Positions 1 through 12,051 of a DNA stretch of 64,000 bases are shown here, one piece after another. The translations under genes were made by a program, and so were the position numbers. The notes beneath the pieces were generated by a model, which did not search any database, was not told where the DNA came from, and worked only from the letters and a program-made list of their open reading frames with translations. This DNA is from Ypsolopha sequella (Eukaryota; Arthropoda; Insecta; Lepidoptera; Ypsolophidae), in the NCBI GenBank assembly GCA_934047225.1, contig OW204004.1, positions 10,420,401 to 10,484,400 on the forward strand, in the 5' to 3' direction. Position 1 is the first letter of the stretch. Each line of letters starts with the position of its first letter.

Positions 1-362
1 TTAATATGCAATTTCAATAATTTTACAAAAACACCTTCTTGTAGCACAGCACAAACAACGATATGTTGCGTAAGATAGTTGCAAAGAATTGGAATATTTT
101 GCGATAAATTTTTTAAGTTTTTAATTTTAAGTTTTACGTTTCATACAGTTTTAGTTTTAGTTTTACTTTTTTAGTTCATTTAAAATTATTTAGAATATTA
201 GTCTTGTGTTTTAACACGTCGCTTAGAGCGCTATTAAGTGTCCCACAGGCATGGTGTGTTTGCCTATAATTGGGAATACACTCGTACATGTGTGTTTGTC
301 TTTATATACCTATTAACTTTTGTATGTGTCATTTCTGTTGGCAGACCAATAAAATAAATAAA
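1..362 (+). repeat. Probable 3' end of a LINE
   Basis: Ends GGCAGACCAATAAAATAAAT with a short TAAA tail, like the 3' UTR of Jockey-type elements. The coding part would lie before the window. Confidence 0.35.
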
Positions 363-1955
363 TACTGTAATTCTGCACTTTCAATCCATCGGCTCAAGTT
401 GTTCTTGAGCTACGCTATGGATGGATCATAGACATAGAACACTTTTTTCTTCTTTAACCAGACCTCAGACCAATAAACCAATAGACAAAATCTAATTAAG
501 CAGAAACCTAGGATGGTAAAGCTATGCTACTTTCACATATATAACTCTCCGTAAGATAAAACAAGATGGCAGTTTTTTTATCAGTACGTCGATTTCAATC
601 CGGCTACAGCCCTATCTTTCAAACGCTTGCAACTAGGGATGGACCGGACTACCGGTTTACAGACTTTATCGATATCGATTTGGATAAAAAAAAGCCTTAA
701 TAATACTTGTTGTACAGTTAGAGAACTAGATTATCATAGTATTTTGTGCAACTGTAACATAATTTAAGTCATTGGGACACGAGTGCTTGTTAACGAAACG
801 AACTAAGTGAGTTTCGTAATAGTTTTGCACGAGTGTCGAAATGTCTATTTATGTTCAGTTGGACACAATATTTAATCTGCGAGCATCAAAAATATCGTAT
901 TTTAATAATATTTTCAACTAACAATTTCACGAAAAATGAGAAGAACACTCGTTCATGAACTCCGAGTTTATCGACCGGTAATGCTGCGTTGAGTACCAAT
1001 TAGAAGCAACTAGTATAAAGTGGGCGTGGCTTAAGAAATAAGGTCGGGACTTATTTCTCGTCGCTGTTGTTGATTGGCTCTCTAGATGTGTTATAGTAAA
1101 TTGGGCCAATAGCAGCGCGGAATCACGGTGTTAAAATGTAATATTATCAGATAAACAGTATAGGTACTTATAAAACTAATTCTGTTGATGCAATTACCTT
1201 ATTGTAGTATGGGAGTAGATAAAATAATATATGAAATTGAGAAACCTGCCAAATATTTATGGAATGAAATAATCAACTTTATTTTCAAAACTAAGAATAC
1301 CACGTTTACATACATATATCCACACATACACGGTCCACTCCCACTAAAAATACATATTTTGAGAGGAAGGCGCCGCCATGAAAACTAGCCTCCTTAACAC
1401 TCAAAAGGATCCCTCTCAAACAATTATGAAATAATGATAAAAATAATAAAACTCAGAAATATAATCAGAGGATAAAAGAAACAATTTGTTGCAAACTCCA
1501 GAATTACTATTTTACATATTATTATATAAAAACATCAAAAATATAAATAACATATTGACCTTCGCATACAAAATGCATAATTGAATCGTTTTAATGAGAA
1601 GCTTAATTTTTTTCAAACTTAATGGTTGTTCAATTTCTCAATTTTCTCCAGTGAGTACGTTTGATTTTCCCATGTCAATAAGATTTACAAAGCAGCCAAA
1701 AATAAACGTATTTATTGACCTTTGAAAATTATTGTTTTCGTCAGAAATGAGCGTATATTTTCGATGGGTGCAGTAATTTCCTTCGTCATGTGATGTATTC
1801 TAAGTTTCAAATACGTGTCGAACACGGAGTTATCCAACAAATGGTCATGTAGGTCGTCAAGTACGTCTGTCTCTACCAATAATCTTTGTGAAATTTGGTT
1901 TATAATAGATGTGAAGTGCTGTGGTTTTCCTACACTTTTTTTTGTAACTACAGCC

Positions 1956-2060
1956 TCAAACTCTCAGGATTTTCTCTGCGGTTTGGCAGATTTTTTGAAT
2001 GCTTTTTGATGGCTTAGTCAGCCCTCCTCTGCCTTTTACACTCATTAGAGGCATGCTGTT
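1956..2060 (-). pseudogene. P-transposase C-terminal remnant
   Basis: The minus-strand frame reads NSMPLMSVKGRGGLTKPSKS then IQKICQTAEKIL to a stop. 'GGL..PS' followed by 'IC…E' resembles the C-terminal part of P transposase and THAP9. Neighbouring DNA to about 2165 and 1700 continues in shifted frames, so the gene is broken. Confidence 0.5.
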
Positions 2061-2596
2061 AGCAGGTCTTTCCAGGGCTTGGAGAAATTTTTTTCAATGC
2101 AAGAATTTTTTCAATTTACGCACTACAAAGCCAGCTTTTGATGGTTCCATTGCAGTCCTCAAATCCTAGAATTAAATACAACACTTATTGGTAATTTTTA
2201 AACAGATAGTAGTAAAATAAGCATTTAAATTTGTGGAACAAGAGAGCAAAGTTTATTTTTGTTGCGAGTGCTGAGTTTGAATCTCGAGCAAGACTCTTCG
2301 GCTAATAGCAACAAACCATCGTTTACGAATGTCTTCATTTTTGGGGAACCTTAAGTAAAATAAGCTAAATCAATACTCCATATTAGCACAAAATCAGTAG
2401 AATTACCGACAACTGTTTTGACTTCACTAATAACCTCAAAACGGATTTAATAATTTTAATGATTTTAGGATTTAATTTTATTCTAAAAGCTATATTTACG
2501 TTACTATATGAAAACGACACGTCGTAAAACGCTATCTTTCTTGATGGAATTCCATTTTATGGTTCATTTACTAGGAAAACATCACTTTTTACTCAC

Positions 2597-2673
2597 TTGT
2601 GAAAACTGATATTTCTGTTCGAGTTTTCTTTATTCCCCGAATGGGATCTGCAACCACGCACGTAGCAGGACAT
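2597..2673 (-). CDS. THAP-domain first exon of the P-like element
   Basis: A 77-nt exon: MSCYVRGCRSHSGNKEN… ending ISFHK, followed by a GTGAGT donor. THAP domains are zinc-binding C2CH DNA-binding modules at the N-terminus of P transposases; here the first C-x4-C pair and the 'F-H' before the second exon are visible. It is nearly identical to the exon at 26605. Confidence 0.7.
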
Positions 2674-3269
2674 TGTCCTTGTATCTTCAACTCTCTTCCA
2701 TACGATAATTCGCAGCAAAACACAACTTAAATAAAATTTTGTTTAAAAATCTGCCGACTTACTTCCTAACCTAAACACAAGCTATAACGCGACCAAATTA
2801 CAAAGGATTGCTAATGTTGCCACTTAAGAACAGTAACAGTACATTATAATTTGGTGACTTGGACAGGAGTCATTAGGAGTCAAAATGAAGTTTTGGGTAG
2901 TACGTTTTGACGGCACCAAGACTTGTCTATTGGTTTTTTTTTTTTTATTTTTTATTTTTTTTTATGGCAGTCTATTGGTTTATTGGTCTGAGAACGTAGA
3001 TGGAGCATAGAATAGATTTGACATTGTAATAATAATAAAAGAAGAGAAAGAGATGCAGTCATATGAAATCACTTATGTGTAAGCAAGAGGTATCTTCAAA
3101 TTTTGTCCCTTTCTCGCGTATACGATTTTGTTTGTTTGCCACAATTCAAAGTTGTGGCAGACAAACGGTTGAACCAGCAATTTGAGTGAGACTTTTTGTG
3201 CTTCCATGCTTAACGCGTTCAATACTCGTGTTTCTGTGAAGTGCTGTGAATACAAATAACTGTAGCAAG

Positions 3270-3960
3270 ATGGTGAATTGCAGTATTTTAAGCTGTAAAC
3301 CTTTAACCTTTAAACCTTTCATTCGTAAGTGTTTATGTTTTGCGATTTTATGATGTTGAAATCTATGGTAGCAAATGAAATCACAATTAAACTATTTGGC
3401 ACATCTTTTAGTTACCTTTCCACTGGAAATATTAGAGTAATTTATGAAAATCTTTTGTTTATTTTTCGTATTAACCATATCAAATTATGAAGGGCATGCT
3501 AAAGCATACATCTGCACCATGGTTGTGAAAATTCAATTTAGTCGGGCTATAGTGACTTCAGTACTTCCATGAGAGAAAAAAGTATTTTACCCATTAATTC
3601 GGGTAAATAATATACAGCCTTACTTAATATCCCAGATATTAATATTTTTCAATAGTAATAATAAATAAATAGAATATTTAAATATTTCTTTAGTCCTGTT
3701 GCCAGTGTTGCCAGCAAAAAGACGATGTCATAAACATTCAACAAAGTCGGTGCAATTTTTTTCGCGTGTTTGTTTATCAAATGGCAAACCTATATTCTTA
3801 CAGATATCCGGCTGATCTGACTCTAAGGAACGTGTGGATGAGAGCTGCGGGTCGTACGGATTGGTAACCTACAAAATATTCCCGTGTTTGTTCCAAGCAC
3901 TTTGAGAGGCATCGTTTTAGAATAACAAACTGCCGGACTATTCTCACGAAAGACCAAGAC
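3270..3960 (+). pseudogene. THAP-domain gene fragment with an internal stop
   Basis: First exon 3270-3324 (MVNCSILSCKPLTF…, then GTAAGT). A second exon begins after TATTCTTACAG at 3803 and reads YPADLTLRNVWMRAAGRTDW, a TAA at 3865, then PTKYSRVCSKHFE. The C-x-x-H of 'CSKHF' and the tryptophans are THAP hallmarks. The stop and a phase mismatch between the exons show decay. Confidence 0.55.
3325..3800 (+). other. AT-rich intron-like stretch
   Basis: Lies between the two THAP-type exons. No coding or repeat structure recognised. Confidence 0.4.
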
Positions 3961-4894
3961 TTTTGGCCAAAAAAACCCTCTACATAATCTTTTGCAAGAG
4001 TGCATAAAAAAGTGTTTAAATTTAAATTTGTTTTCAGAGTTGTCAGACCACTTCGCTGAGCAATCTATTATTGATAGCCACTATCCGCTTTTGATAAAAT
4101 GTATATGTAAAAATATCTTAACACGAGAATATATAATGCGTCAAAAAAAATTGTTGATAGTGGGGAAAAAATAAGAAACTTTTACACAAAGCTTGTTTTA
4201 TTCAAAAGGCAGTGATTTTTTGTCATGTGTAGTGGTTGGCAAACAGGCTGACGGTAACTGTTCATCGCCACCTATGGTATTGTTGTTGGCCTTAATAAAC
4301 TCAAATCCATGTTTTTTTGCATATATTTTGTTTTCCGTGACCGTGATTCGTTAGACTTAAAGCTCCTAAGTAGTGCCAATATTTGGAAAATTAAAAAATA
4401 TTGGAAAAATTGCATACATACATTGTTCCTAGTAAACATAAATGGTAGTAAATAAAGCATGTTATGAAAATATCTTCTTTTTTTTCTTTCGGATTACATG
4501 TTTTGATCATGGCAGTTATTTCGTGTCCGATCGGTCGGCTGTAGATTTCTATGCGCATTATTTATACGAGTATCTTTTATTTGTCAAATAAAAAATACAT
4601 TTGGGGAGTTAAGGTTTCGTGTTGGCAACCCAGGGTAAGTACTTACTGCATATCTCCATCTCAAATGTATACGCGAGTGACTCGTCTATCTATACTCTGT
4701 CTACGTCTGAGAACCAGACTGATAAAGAGCTCTGTGGCCGTATGGAATTCTAAACGTCAACTGTGGCAATGTTTCCCGCCTTGGATTAGAGCTGGATCAC
4801 AGCAAAAAGCGGCAAAATCAAATTTAACAAAAAATTTCAATTAAATAGTTTAAAACGGAATATTTAAGGCGTATAAAATGAGCAACTCGCTAAA

Positions 4895-5045
4895 TGAGCT
4901 ACTCGATGTGTGTCGGTACAAATATCAACGGAAACGACATTCAAATAATGTTCATTTCAGCGTGCCTTGAAAAGTGGCTGTTACGATAACCACTGCGTCT
5001 CCGGCTAGAGCAAGATAGGAGAAAATAATACTTTTCACATGGACG
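4895..5045 (+). repeat. Interspersed repeat, copy 1 (see 21915)
   Basis: Shares TATCAACGGAAA, GTGGCTGTTACGA and GGAGAAAATAATACTTTTCA blocks with 21915-22063. Family unknown. Confidence 0.5.
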
Positions 5046-5346
5046 CCATGAACGGAATAAAAATGTTGAACTTGAATTTTTTAGATCTAAAAATTTCCTA
5101 TAATTTGGTGAAATAATAATTAAAATCGCTTTAGGCGTTTGGAAGGAGTAAGAGAATACTTGTGTTAATCATGTGAAACTTTCGATGACTTTCGATTTTT
5201 TTCGTCAAAACTTACAATATAAAAACAGTTTATGAAACTTAAAATTTATTTTTGACTCTATAATGCCTATCATATATTTTTATGAAAGTTTTTGGACCAC
5301 CCGTGTGGGAGGAGTAGGCCTTCAAAGACAGGTCCATTCCATCGAA

Positions 5347-5417
5347 ATGGTAACTTGTTCTGTACCGAAATGTCCGAACAATCACCTAAAAAATGATGGG
5401 AAGCGTCAGTTTCACAG
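5347..5417 (+). pseudogene. THAP-type first exon
   Basis: MVTCSVPKCPNNHLKNDGKR then QFH, followed by GTAAAT. The C-x4-C pair and the closing FH match the other THAP first exons in the window. No second exon was found downstream before the LINE at 5909. Confidence 0.5.
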
Positions 5418-5908
5418 GTAAATACGGCACCGCTACCCAAAGTTTTACGTACATATTTTTCCATCTAAAACTACAAACAAATTGCATAAATAAGGTATTT
5501 AGTTGTAAATTATCATAATTTCTGTTAGGAGAGTACACATTTTCTCATAAATATTGCATTTTAAAGATTTTCTTACGTACGAAAAGATTTGTTGGGTTAA
5601 CACTAGGGGCGTACCTTTACTTCATCACCCAATTTTACACACACATAAGCAGGTGTCACACACATTGACACTCTATTTTGGCAACATCGTATTTCCTTGG
5701 CTCTATTTATCTATGAGATGAGATACTATATTTATGAAAAGAGTACGAGTACGAAAATATATAAAAAGAGTACGAAGGATATGAGGTGTACAAACTAAAC
5801 ATACGAAGCACTAAATATGCTTCGTTTAAAGTAGGAGTCCCCGAAGACAGCTTTGATTTTTTTACGGATGCGGCTTCCTGGCCACCCCGTATAAGACTGA
5901 GCGTATGG

Positions 5909-8900
5909 CAGAATTTTCGTAAATAAGAGTCCAGATAGTATCTCGGCTATCTGTAGCACTGCCACGGTAATAAGTTTTTTATACCAGAATGTTGGAGGCA
6001 TGAAAAATAAAGTAAGCGAAGCGGAACTTGGTATAAGATCGAGTGGGGCTGATCTAATCGCAATAACGGAGACTTGGCTAGTAGAATCAGTGTTCGACGC
6101 GGAGCTGTGCCCGCCTGACTACTGCGTGCTGCGGCGCGACCGCGCCGACGGCCGTAACGGAGGCGGCGTGTTGCTGGCCGCGCGACGACCGCTTACACTG
6201 CGTGCATGCCCGGCCACCGATTTGCCAATCAAGGACGTAAAGGATGAATTTATTTGTGCAATTGTTTCGTACCGTGACATTAGGTTTCTATGCTGTGTCG
6301 TTTATTTACCTCCACATTGCAAGGACTCTCTATATCTAAGTTTTTTTAATTATACAGAAATATTATGTGATACTTTTAAATTGAAAATACTTATTTTAGG
6401 CGATTTTAATTTGTATTCTGCAAGTAAGACTGTGCGCGATCACTACGAGTATTTCACCGCACGTGTTGGATTGCACCAACATAATACAGTAGAGAACGGG
6501 TTAGGGCGGTACTTGGATCTCGTGCTCAGCGACATGGACGTGGGTCGTGTAAGCGTGTGCGCGGCTGTGGCGGGCGTTGTGCCCCCCACCCCGCGCGGTG
6601 AGCGCGAGCACCCGCCGCTTTGGATTGACGTGACGTTGGCGCGCGCGCGTCGTCCGGTTCCGGTCGCCTGTGGGGATGCTAGTGACGGCAACGACTGGAA
6701 CTTTAGGAAGGCTGACTTCCATCAACTGTACTCTAGATTGCAGTCTATTGACTGGTCACCAATTTACGAACTCAGTGACGTTGATAGTGCAGTTGAGTTT
6801 TTTTACGAGAGAATGGAACAATCCATGCATGGCTGTGTTCCTAGGAAAAAGCACATTACTGCCGATGAACAGTATTCGTATCCCGTTTGGTACACTGCTG
6901 AGATTATACGTGATATAAAGTCTAAATTTTATTACCTAAAACTTTATAAAACTCACAAGACTACAGGTTTTTTTAGGATTTTTTGTCATTATAGAAAATT
7001 AATCAAGTCAAAAATTAAGGTAGCTTTTCAGCGGTACATAAATAAAATGGAGACAAATATAAATAATAATCCTAATGAGTTTTGGACCTACATAAAAAAC
7101 AAACGTGCTGGCAATGGAGAAAGTGATTTTGACGACCCCCCTGCCGTAGTTACAGAAGCTTTCGCTAATAATTTCAAAGGTGTGTTTTTGAATAATGTCC
7201 CTAAGCTTTCGGTCCAGGAGACCCTTTCGTCTGAGTCAGGAAGGAACCCGGCGGCTCGGGTGCACGTCGGCGTAATAAGTCAGACGGAGCTACTGATGGC
7301 GTTAAAGCGGTTGAAGCCCAAATTCTCATGCGGTCCAGATGGCTGCCCGCCTTATGTTCTGAGGGATTGTCGCGAGGTGCTCTATGCCCCGTTACTATTT
7401 ATATATAATTCGATCTTAGCGCAATCAACTTATCCTGCCTCCTGGAAGTTATCAAAGGTCATTCCGGTATTTAAATCGGGATCGAAGTCCAATGTTTGCG
7501 ACTACAGAGCAATCGCTATACTATCGCCATACGCAAAGGTATTTGAATCCATTCTGTACCGTCGTATATTAAACCAGGTATCACCCTGGTTATGTGACGC
7601 TCAGCATGGATTTTTGCCAGGTCGGTCTACAGCAACTAATTTATTGTCCTTCGTCCAGCATGCTTCTACAGAAGTTGATAATAAAAAGCAAGTTGATGTA
7701 GCCTACTTCGACTTTCGCAAGGCCTTCGACCGTGTCGACAACGATGTGTTGCTCCGCAAAATGGCTGCTATTGGCTTTACACCACAACTGCTGCATCTTT
7801 TTGCCAGCTATCTGTCGGACAGGATGCAGTATGTTCAATATGGCGGCTGTATCTCGAAGCGTTATTACACTAGGTCAGGAATAAGTCAGGGCAGTAATTT
7901 GGGTCCGTTGGAATTTTTAATATTTATTAATGATCTCCCAAAATTAATATCTGATGACTTCATGATATTAATTTTTGCGGACGATGTTAAATTGGTTGCG
8001 TCACTAAATACCATCGATGAATGTCGACGTTTTCAGCGTGAAATTGATGCAGTTCACTCGTGGAGTGTCAAAAACTGCTTAGAGCTGAACGTCGATAAGT
8101 CGTTTGTATTTACTTTTCACCGAAAGCGTGATCCTCTCCATTTTCCTTACAAGCTCGCTGGTTCACCGCTACCGCGTGCGCTGGATTTTGTTAAGGATCT
8201 TGGTGTACTATTTACTGCTGACTTGAAGTACAGCTACTATATTGAAGAGTTGAGTAAGAAAGCGAGGAAGGCTCTTGGATGGGTATTGAGGTTATCAATG
8301 GATTTTAAAGACCCTCGCACGTTTCGTACTTTGTTTAACTCTTACGTTAGGAGTAGGCTGGAATTTAATTCGACGATCTGGACTCCATACGAGGCTAAAC
8401 ATGTACTTACGATCGAAAAAGTCCAAAAACTCTTCCTTCGTAATTTATACAAACGTACCTTTAAGTATTATCCCTTTTTATACCCAACGATGTTCCTATT
8501 GGGCACGTTAGGGTATAACAGCTTAGAGCTAAGAAGGGATTCCACAATGGCTATGTTTATGGTAAAAATTCTAAGAGGTTTGACTCATGTCCCATCGTTG
8601 CTGGCACTGATATATCTATGGGTGCCGGATCAGTACACGCGCGCGCGCAGTCATAGACTGTTCCAGTGTCCGGGGGCTCGCACTAACCTCGTGAACAAGG
8701 CCCCTCTCAGCCGCGTGCTTCGTTTACTCAACGGTATGGCTAGAAATCAACCAGAGATGGATATTTTCTCTGCATCACTGACCCAAATCCACACATGTGT
8801 GGTGAAATACTTGGAGCAGTAACCATATTTTTATTCTAAGTGTATGTATATTTTGATTTTTAGTGTATTGAAATTTGTTTCTGTTTTCCATGTATACGCA

Positions 8901-8957
8901 TTGGACTTGTGTCTGTAATGTATTCATGTGTATTAATAAATAAATAAATAAATAAAT
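5909..8957 (+). mobile_element. Non-LTR retrotransposon (Jockey/CR1-like LINE), 5' truncated
   Basis: The frame is open from about 5909, right after a TGA, to 8822. A short AT-rich 3' UTR follows, ending in a run of AATAAATAAATAAATAAATA at 8935-8955, the usual tail of Jockey/CR1-type elements. No ORF1 is visible upstream, so the copy is probably truncated. The unbroken frame suggests recent insertion. Confidence 0.85.
6000..8822 (+). CDS. LINE ORF2: apurinic endonuclease plus reverse transcriptase, 940 codons
   Basis: The product nicks target DNA and copies the element RNA at the nick. N-terminal endonuclease (about 1-230): ITETWL with the catalytic Glu, GGGVLLAAR, LGDFN near 133-137, and a degenerate end (PLWIDVTLA). 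Reverse transcriptase (about 430-720): KVIPVFKSG, FDFRKAFDRVDND near 569, SGISQGSNLGP, and FADDVKL near 658 in place of YxDD, a common variant. The thumb/C-terminal part runs to 940. The ATG at 6000 is the first methionine, but the open frame reaches back to 5909 and FLYQNVGG before it resembles the usual endonuclease start, so the true N-terminus may be upstream. Clade placement is by eye. Confidence 0.9.
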   Translation: MKNKVSEAELGIRSSGADLIAITETWLVESVFDAELCPPDYCVLRRDRADGRNGGGVLLAARRPLTLRACPATDLPIKDVKDEFICAIVSYRDIRFLCCVVYLPPHCKDSLYLSFFNYTEILCDTFKLKILILGDFNLYSASKTVRDHYEYFTARVGLHQHNTVENGLGRYLDLVLSDMDVGRVSVCAAVAGVVPPTPRGEREHPPLWIDVTLARARRPVPVACGDASDGNDWNFRKADFHQLYSRLQSIDWSPIYELSDVDSAVEFFYERMEQSMHGCVPRKKHITADEQYSYPVWYTAEIIRDIKSKFYYLKLYKTHKTTGFFRIFCHYRKLIKSKIKVAFQRYINKMETNINNNPNEFWTYIKNKRAGNGESDFDDPPAVVTEAFANNFKGVFLNNVPKLSVQETLSSESGRNPAARVHVGVISQTELLMALKRLKPKFSCGPDGCPPYVLRDCREVLYAPLLFIYNSILAQSTYPASWKLSKVIPVFKSGSKSNVCDYRAIAILSPYAKVFESILYRRILNQVSPWLCDAQHGFLPGRSTATNLLSFVQHASTEVDNKKQVDVAYFDFRKAFDRVDNDVLLRKMAAIGFTPQLLHLFASYLSDRMQYVQYGGCISKRYYTRSGISQGSNLGPLEFLIFINDLPKLISDDFMILIFADDVKLVASLNTIDECRRFQREIDAVHSWSVKNCLELNVDKSFVFTFHRKRDPLHFPYKLAGSPLPRALDFVKDLGVLFTADLKYSYYIEELSKKARKALGWVLRLSMDFKDPRTFRTLFNSYVRSRLEFNSTIWTPYEAKHVLTIEKVQKLFLRNLYKRTFKYYPFLYPTMFLLGTLGYNSLELRRDSTMAMFMVKILRGLTHVPSLLALIYLWVPDQYTRARSHRLFQCPGARTNLVNKAPLSRVLRLLNGMARNQPEMDIFSASLTQIHTCVVKYLEQ

Positions 8958-8990
8958 GGGATGCACTGACAGACAGACAGCAAATCTTAA

Positions 8991-9640
8991 GGCGCTACGG
9001 AAAAAAAATCGACATTTTAAGGACTTGCATATCTACTTCAGTAAATAATATATTATTTTGATAAAATAGTATATTATTTTTGGATTCTTTTTCTAGGCAT
9101 CTGTTAAAACAGAAACGCGATTGGAGAAATTCGGCTCGATAGAAATATTTATTGAATTGAGGTCCCTTTCGACACCAATTCTCCTGGTTTGACAATTTAG
9201 AATGACATATAGACTGCAACTATATTTTATTATGGGTTTTAACAGTATCTAGGACCTGCGAGGCTATTATGTATCTCTAGTTGCCTTCTAGACTGAGTGC
9301 CTATCATCAAAAACATGGCTATACGATCGAATTCTGATTTCCTAAGGATATGTTCGCACTTGAAGTGACGACACAGATTGTTAATAGTTCAATACCAACT
9401 AAAGGAAATTTTGAAATTTGAGTTTTAATCTATGTTTTTGTTAATAGGCACCCAGTTCAGTTGGCAACCAAAGATACAGAATAGGGGGGCTGGTTAAACG
9501 AAATTTTGATAGCAACTTTAGTACATTTTATATTAATAAAAAATCGACTTTTTGCTACTTTTCCACGAATACGTCCCTCTCGCACTGAAGATTTTTTCGC
9601 ATATGGAGTAACAGGGACGCTAAAACTTTTACATATCGCC
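8991..9640 (+). mobile_element. TTAA-flanked MITE, full copy A (650 bp)
   Basis: Exact TTAA on both sides (8987-8990, 9641-9644), with ends GGCGCTA… and …TATCGCC. A target duplication of TTAA is typical of piggyBac-type transposons, so this is probably a non-autonomous relative. Short open frames inside are not genes. Related copies: 33370, 38134, 43387. Confidence 0.75.
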
Positions 9641-11030
9641 TTAACGCTAGGGTCTCCATTTTTTGGTATAACCATTGAATATTGTAACATTTTTCATCTT
9701 ATATTCCCGCTCGGAATAATATTGGAGGATCAAAATTCAAATAACGAACTGAAAGCTAACGGTACTAAATTATTCATGACTATACTGAAAATGAAAAAGG
9801 AATTTCTAAAAAAGATAAAACAATTGGTATGTGATCTAGAGACCACACCACGAAAGAAGTCTCCAGTCAAGTATGTTTGACCTGCGGAGACATTTCTTGG
9901 TAGTTATGATAATCATTAATCTTGTTATATCTAATAAAACTGGCCAAGTGCGTGTCGGACAATTTGCGGACTTAGAAGGTCCATAAACTTATATTTACTA
10001 CCTGTTTTACACAACTAACAACTTCATCTAAGTAATTTTCAATGGAATTTGTACGAAATTTTAATTTTAAGTTGGTCGACTATTATTCGTTAACTTGTTA
10101 AGCCTACTTGGCTGTGATAGTTTTCCTCTTAACTTCGTTATAAATAAAAATCATCCCCATTTTACGCGTACGAAAAAAAATATTTTTTTCAAGATTTTAT
10201 TTTATTACTTTGTCGGCGTGATTAATATGTGTACCCATGGCAAATTACAGCTTTCTAGTACTAAGAGCCTCTGAGCTAAGCCGCGGACAGACAGATAGAC
10301 AGACAGACGGACGGACATGTCGGAACTATAAGTGTTTCTTGTTGACTACGGAACCCTAAAAATGGATAAAACCACAGATATGTTGAATACAGTTCTGTGG
10401 GTAAAACCGAACACTAAAAACCCACAAAAAACCACAGCCAAAAACTAACGAAGAAAGTTTTTAGTGTCCTAAAAATAAAATATCGTCAAGACAAATATCC
10501 CAGTGGAGGTGTCAGAGCTGTTTCCGGGTGTTGATTGTCAACATTCAACACTCGTGCACCCTCTTTTCACTGACGATTTTTAAGTCCCAACGTGAAAGGG
10601 GTTACCGCCGTACTTCGAGCAAAAATCACTCTTTTCAGCACTCCGAAGTGAAAAAATTCGATCGATTTATTCGTTCGATCGTATAACCATCTCTAATACA
10701 CTCTAAATGCGTGTGTTAGGGATGTACATATGGTCGAATGATAAACGATCGATCGTATCTTTTTGGGAGTACCGGGCCAGGGCGGATTCTGGAAACCTTT
10801 TTTATTATTTTTCATACTACTTTGTTTATCGCTTGACTATAATGAAGTGTGATGATTATTCTACCAACTATAACTACTTAAAAGTCATGAGAAACATGTT
10901 ATAAATCCGGGCAAAAGGTTTTTATTTGTTTCTGTTCAAAGGTTCTAAAAATCACCCGCCTTTGACCTTCGCAAATTGTCGTATGATTGTGTCAAAATAG
11001 CCGTCCAGCACTCGTAGCACAGTGTTTAAT
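9641..11030. other. Intergenic, repeat pieces only
   Basis: 9945-10365 is a diverged copy of the family that begins GGCCAAGTGCG and ends CGGAACCCTAAAAA after a GACAGACAGACGGACGGAC run. 10500-10640 matches the tail of the SINE at 13025. About 10660-10770 is palindromic around CGATCGAT. No host coding signal seen. Confidence 0.5.
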
Positions 11031-11033
11031 CGC

Positions 11034-11140
11034 GCGCGACGCCACTTAGTTGAATCAAAAGTGCGAGGAGAGTGACACGATGTTTTTTACGATTAAACAG
11101 TATGTCACGCTCCTCGCACCTGTGATTCAACTAAGTGGCA
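11034..11140. repeat. Foldback MITE
   Basis: Arms containing CCACTTAGTTGAATCA and its complement, both followed by a 'GCGAGGAG' block, separated by a short AT-rich loop. Confidence 0.6.
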
Positions 11141-11338
11141 TCGTGAGCAAAAATTGAGAAAGCAGAAACATCAATCATTTCCATAGAAAATGCCTTGTAA
11201 AATCGCCCGAAATCTGCCGTAGCAAATTTTTTCGCACTTGCGAGTATGGCCGTCCAAGTTCACCCAACGGGGGTCATGACCCCCCCTGGGCCTAGCTCAA
11301 CTTTTTTTTTCTTTAAAGACACGATAAATTTACCTTAC

Positions 11339-11699
11339 AGGTGGTAGAGCTGATGCCGGGCTCGACTGTGGAGGTACCACCATCTTATTTGAAGACACCC
11401 TCGAAGTAATTCGGGGGAGAGTACGAGGACAGCTCACAGGCAAAGCCCAGGAGGCCCACCATGCCTGGGACCGATGGATGGCGGTATATCCATCCCTAAT
11501 AGCCGGGCCTTATATGGAACAGACTGGTGACGGGCAGTGGCGTCACTAGTGCGAGGGTTCCGGCACCGCGTTTACCAACCCGCCTGCCCAGCGTGTTTGA
11601 GTATGGGCAATTCTTCCAGGATAACCGCCGGGAGTGGAAAAGTCCTGGAACGGCTTATGTCCAGCAGTGGAAGAACTAGGATGATGGATGGATGGATGA
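11339..11699 (+). repeat. GATG-tailed retro-repeat, copy 1
   Basis: Begins GGTGGTAGAGCTGATGCCGG and ends in ATGGATGGATGGATG, a retroposon-like tail. Five copies in this window: 11339(+), 16545(+), 46888(-), 50077(-), 61505(-). Short frames in it are noise. Confidence 0.7.
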
Positions 11700-11913
11700 A
11701 ATTTACCTAAAATTACACAAAATTGTATTATATATTTGGACTAATTCGGAGCCTGTGACCCCCCCTGGCTCGCAGGCTGGATCCGCCCTTGAGTTCACCT
11801 CACAGTGTCCTTTAACGTTCATCAAGTAGTAATTATATAAAAACTATGCACATATTACGAGAAACTAGTTGAGACCTGTTCGACCAGAAAAGATTCGAAC
11901 CTTGGCCGCTGAT

Positions 11914-11919
11914 TTTATT
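11914..11919 (-). terminator. Possible poly(A) signal of the membrane-protein gene
   Basis: AATAAA on the minus strand, about 130 bases after the stop. It lies in an AT-rich stretch next to a tRNA-like SINE piece, so it may be coincidental. Confidence 0.35.
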
Positions 11920-12051
11920 TTTTAATAAAATCTTAAACAAAATCACACAAACCACAAAACTAATACGAAGGTACAGTAACAGAAATAAAAGATATCTCCC
12001 AATGTTGCCTCAATTTAGTGTGTATTTTACTAATTAAAAATGCCGTTAGGA

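Larger units (their letters stand above)
464..2992 (-). mobile_element. P-element-like transposon, longer copy, degraded
   Basis: Bounded by inverted ends beginning CTCAGACCAATAAACCAATA, the same ends as the element at 26330-27240. Both ends align with that element in reverse. The middle (about 915-2550) is extra and holds pieces of transposase. The right end is interrupted by a poly-T insertion near 2935-2970. The flanking 8-mers (AACCAGAC, AACGTAGA) do not match, so no target duplication is claimed. Confidence 0.7.
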
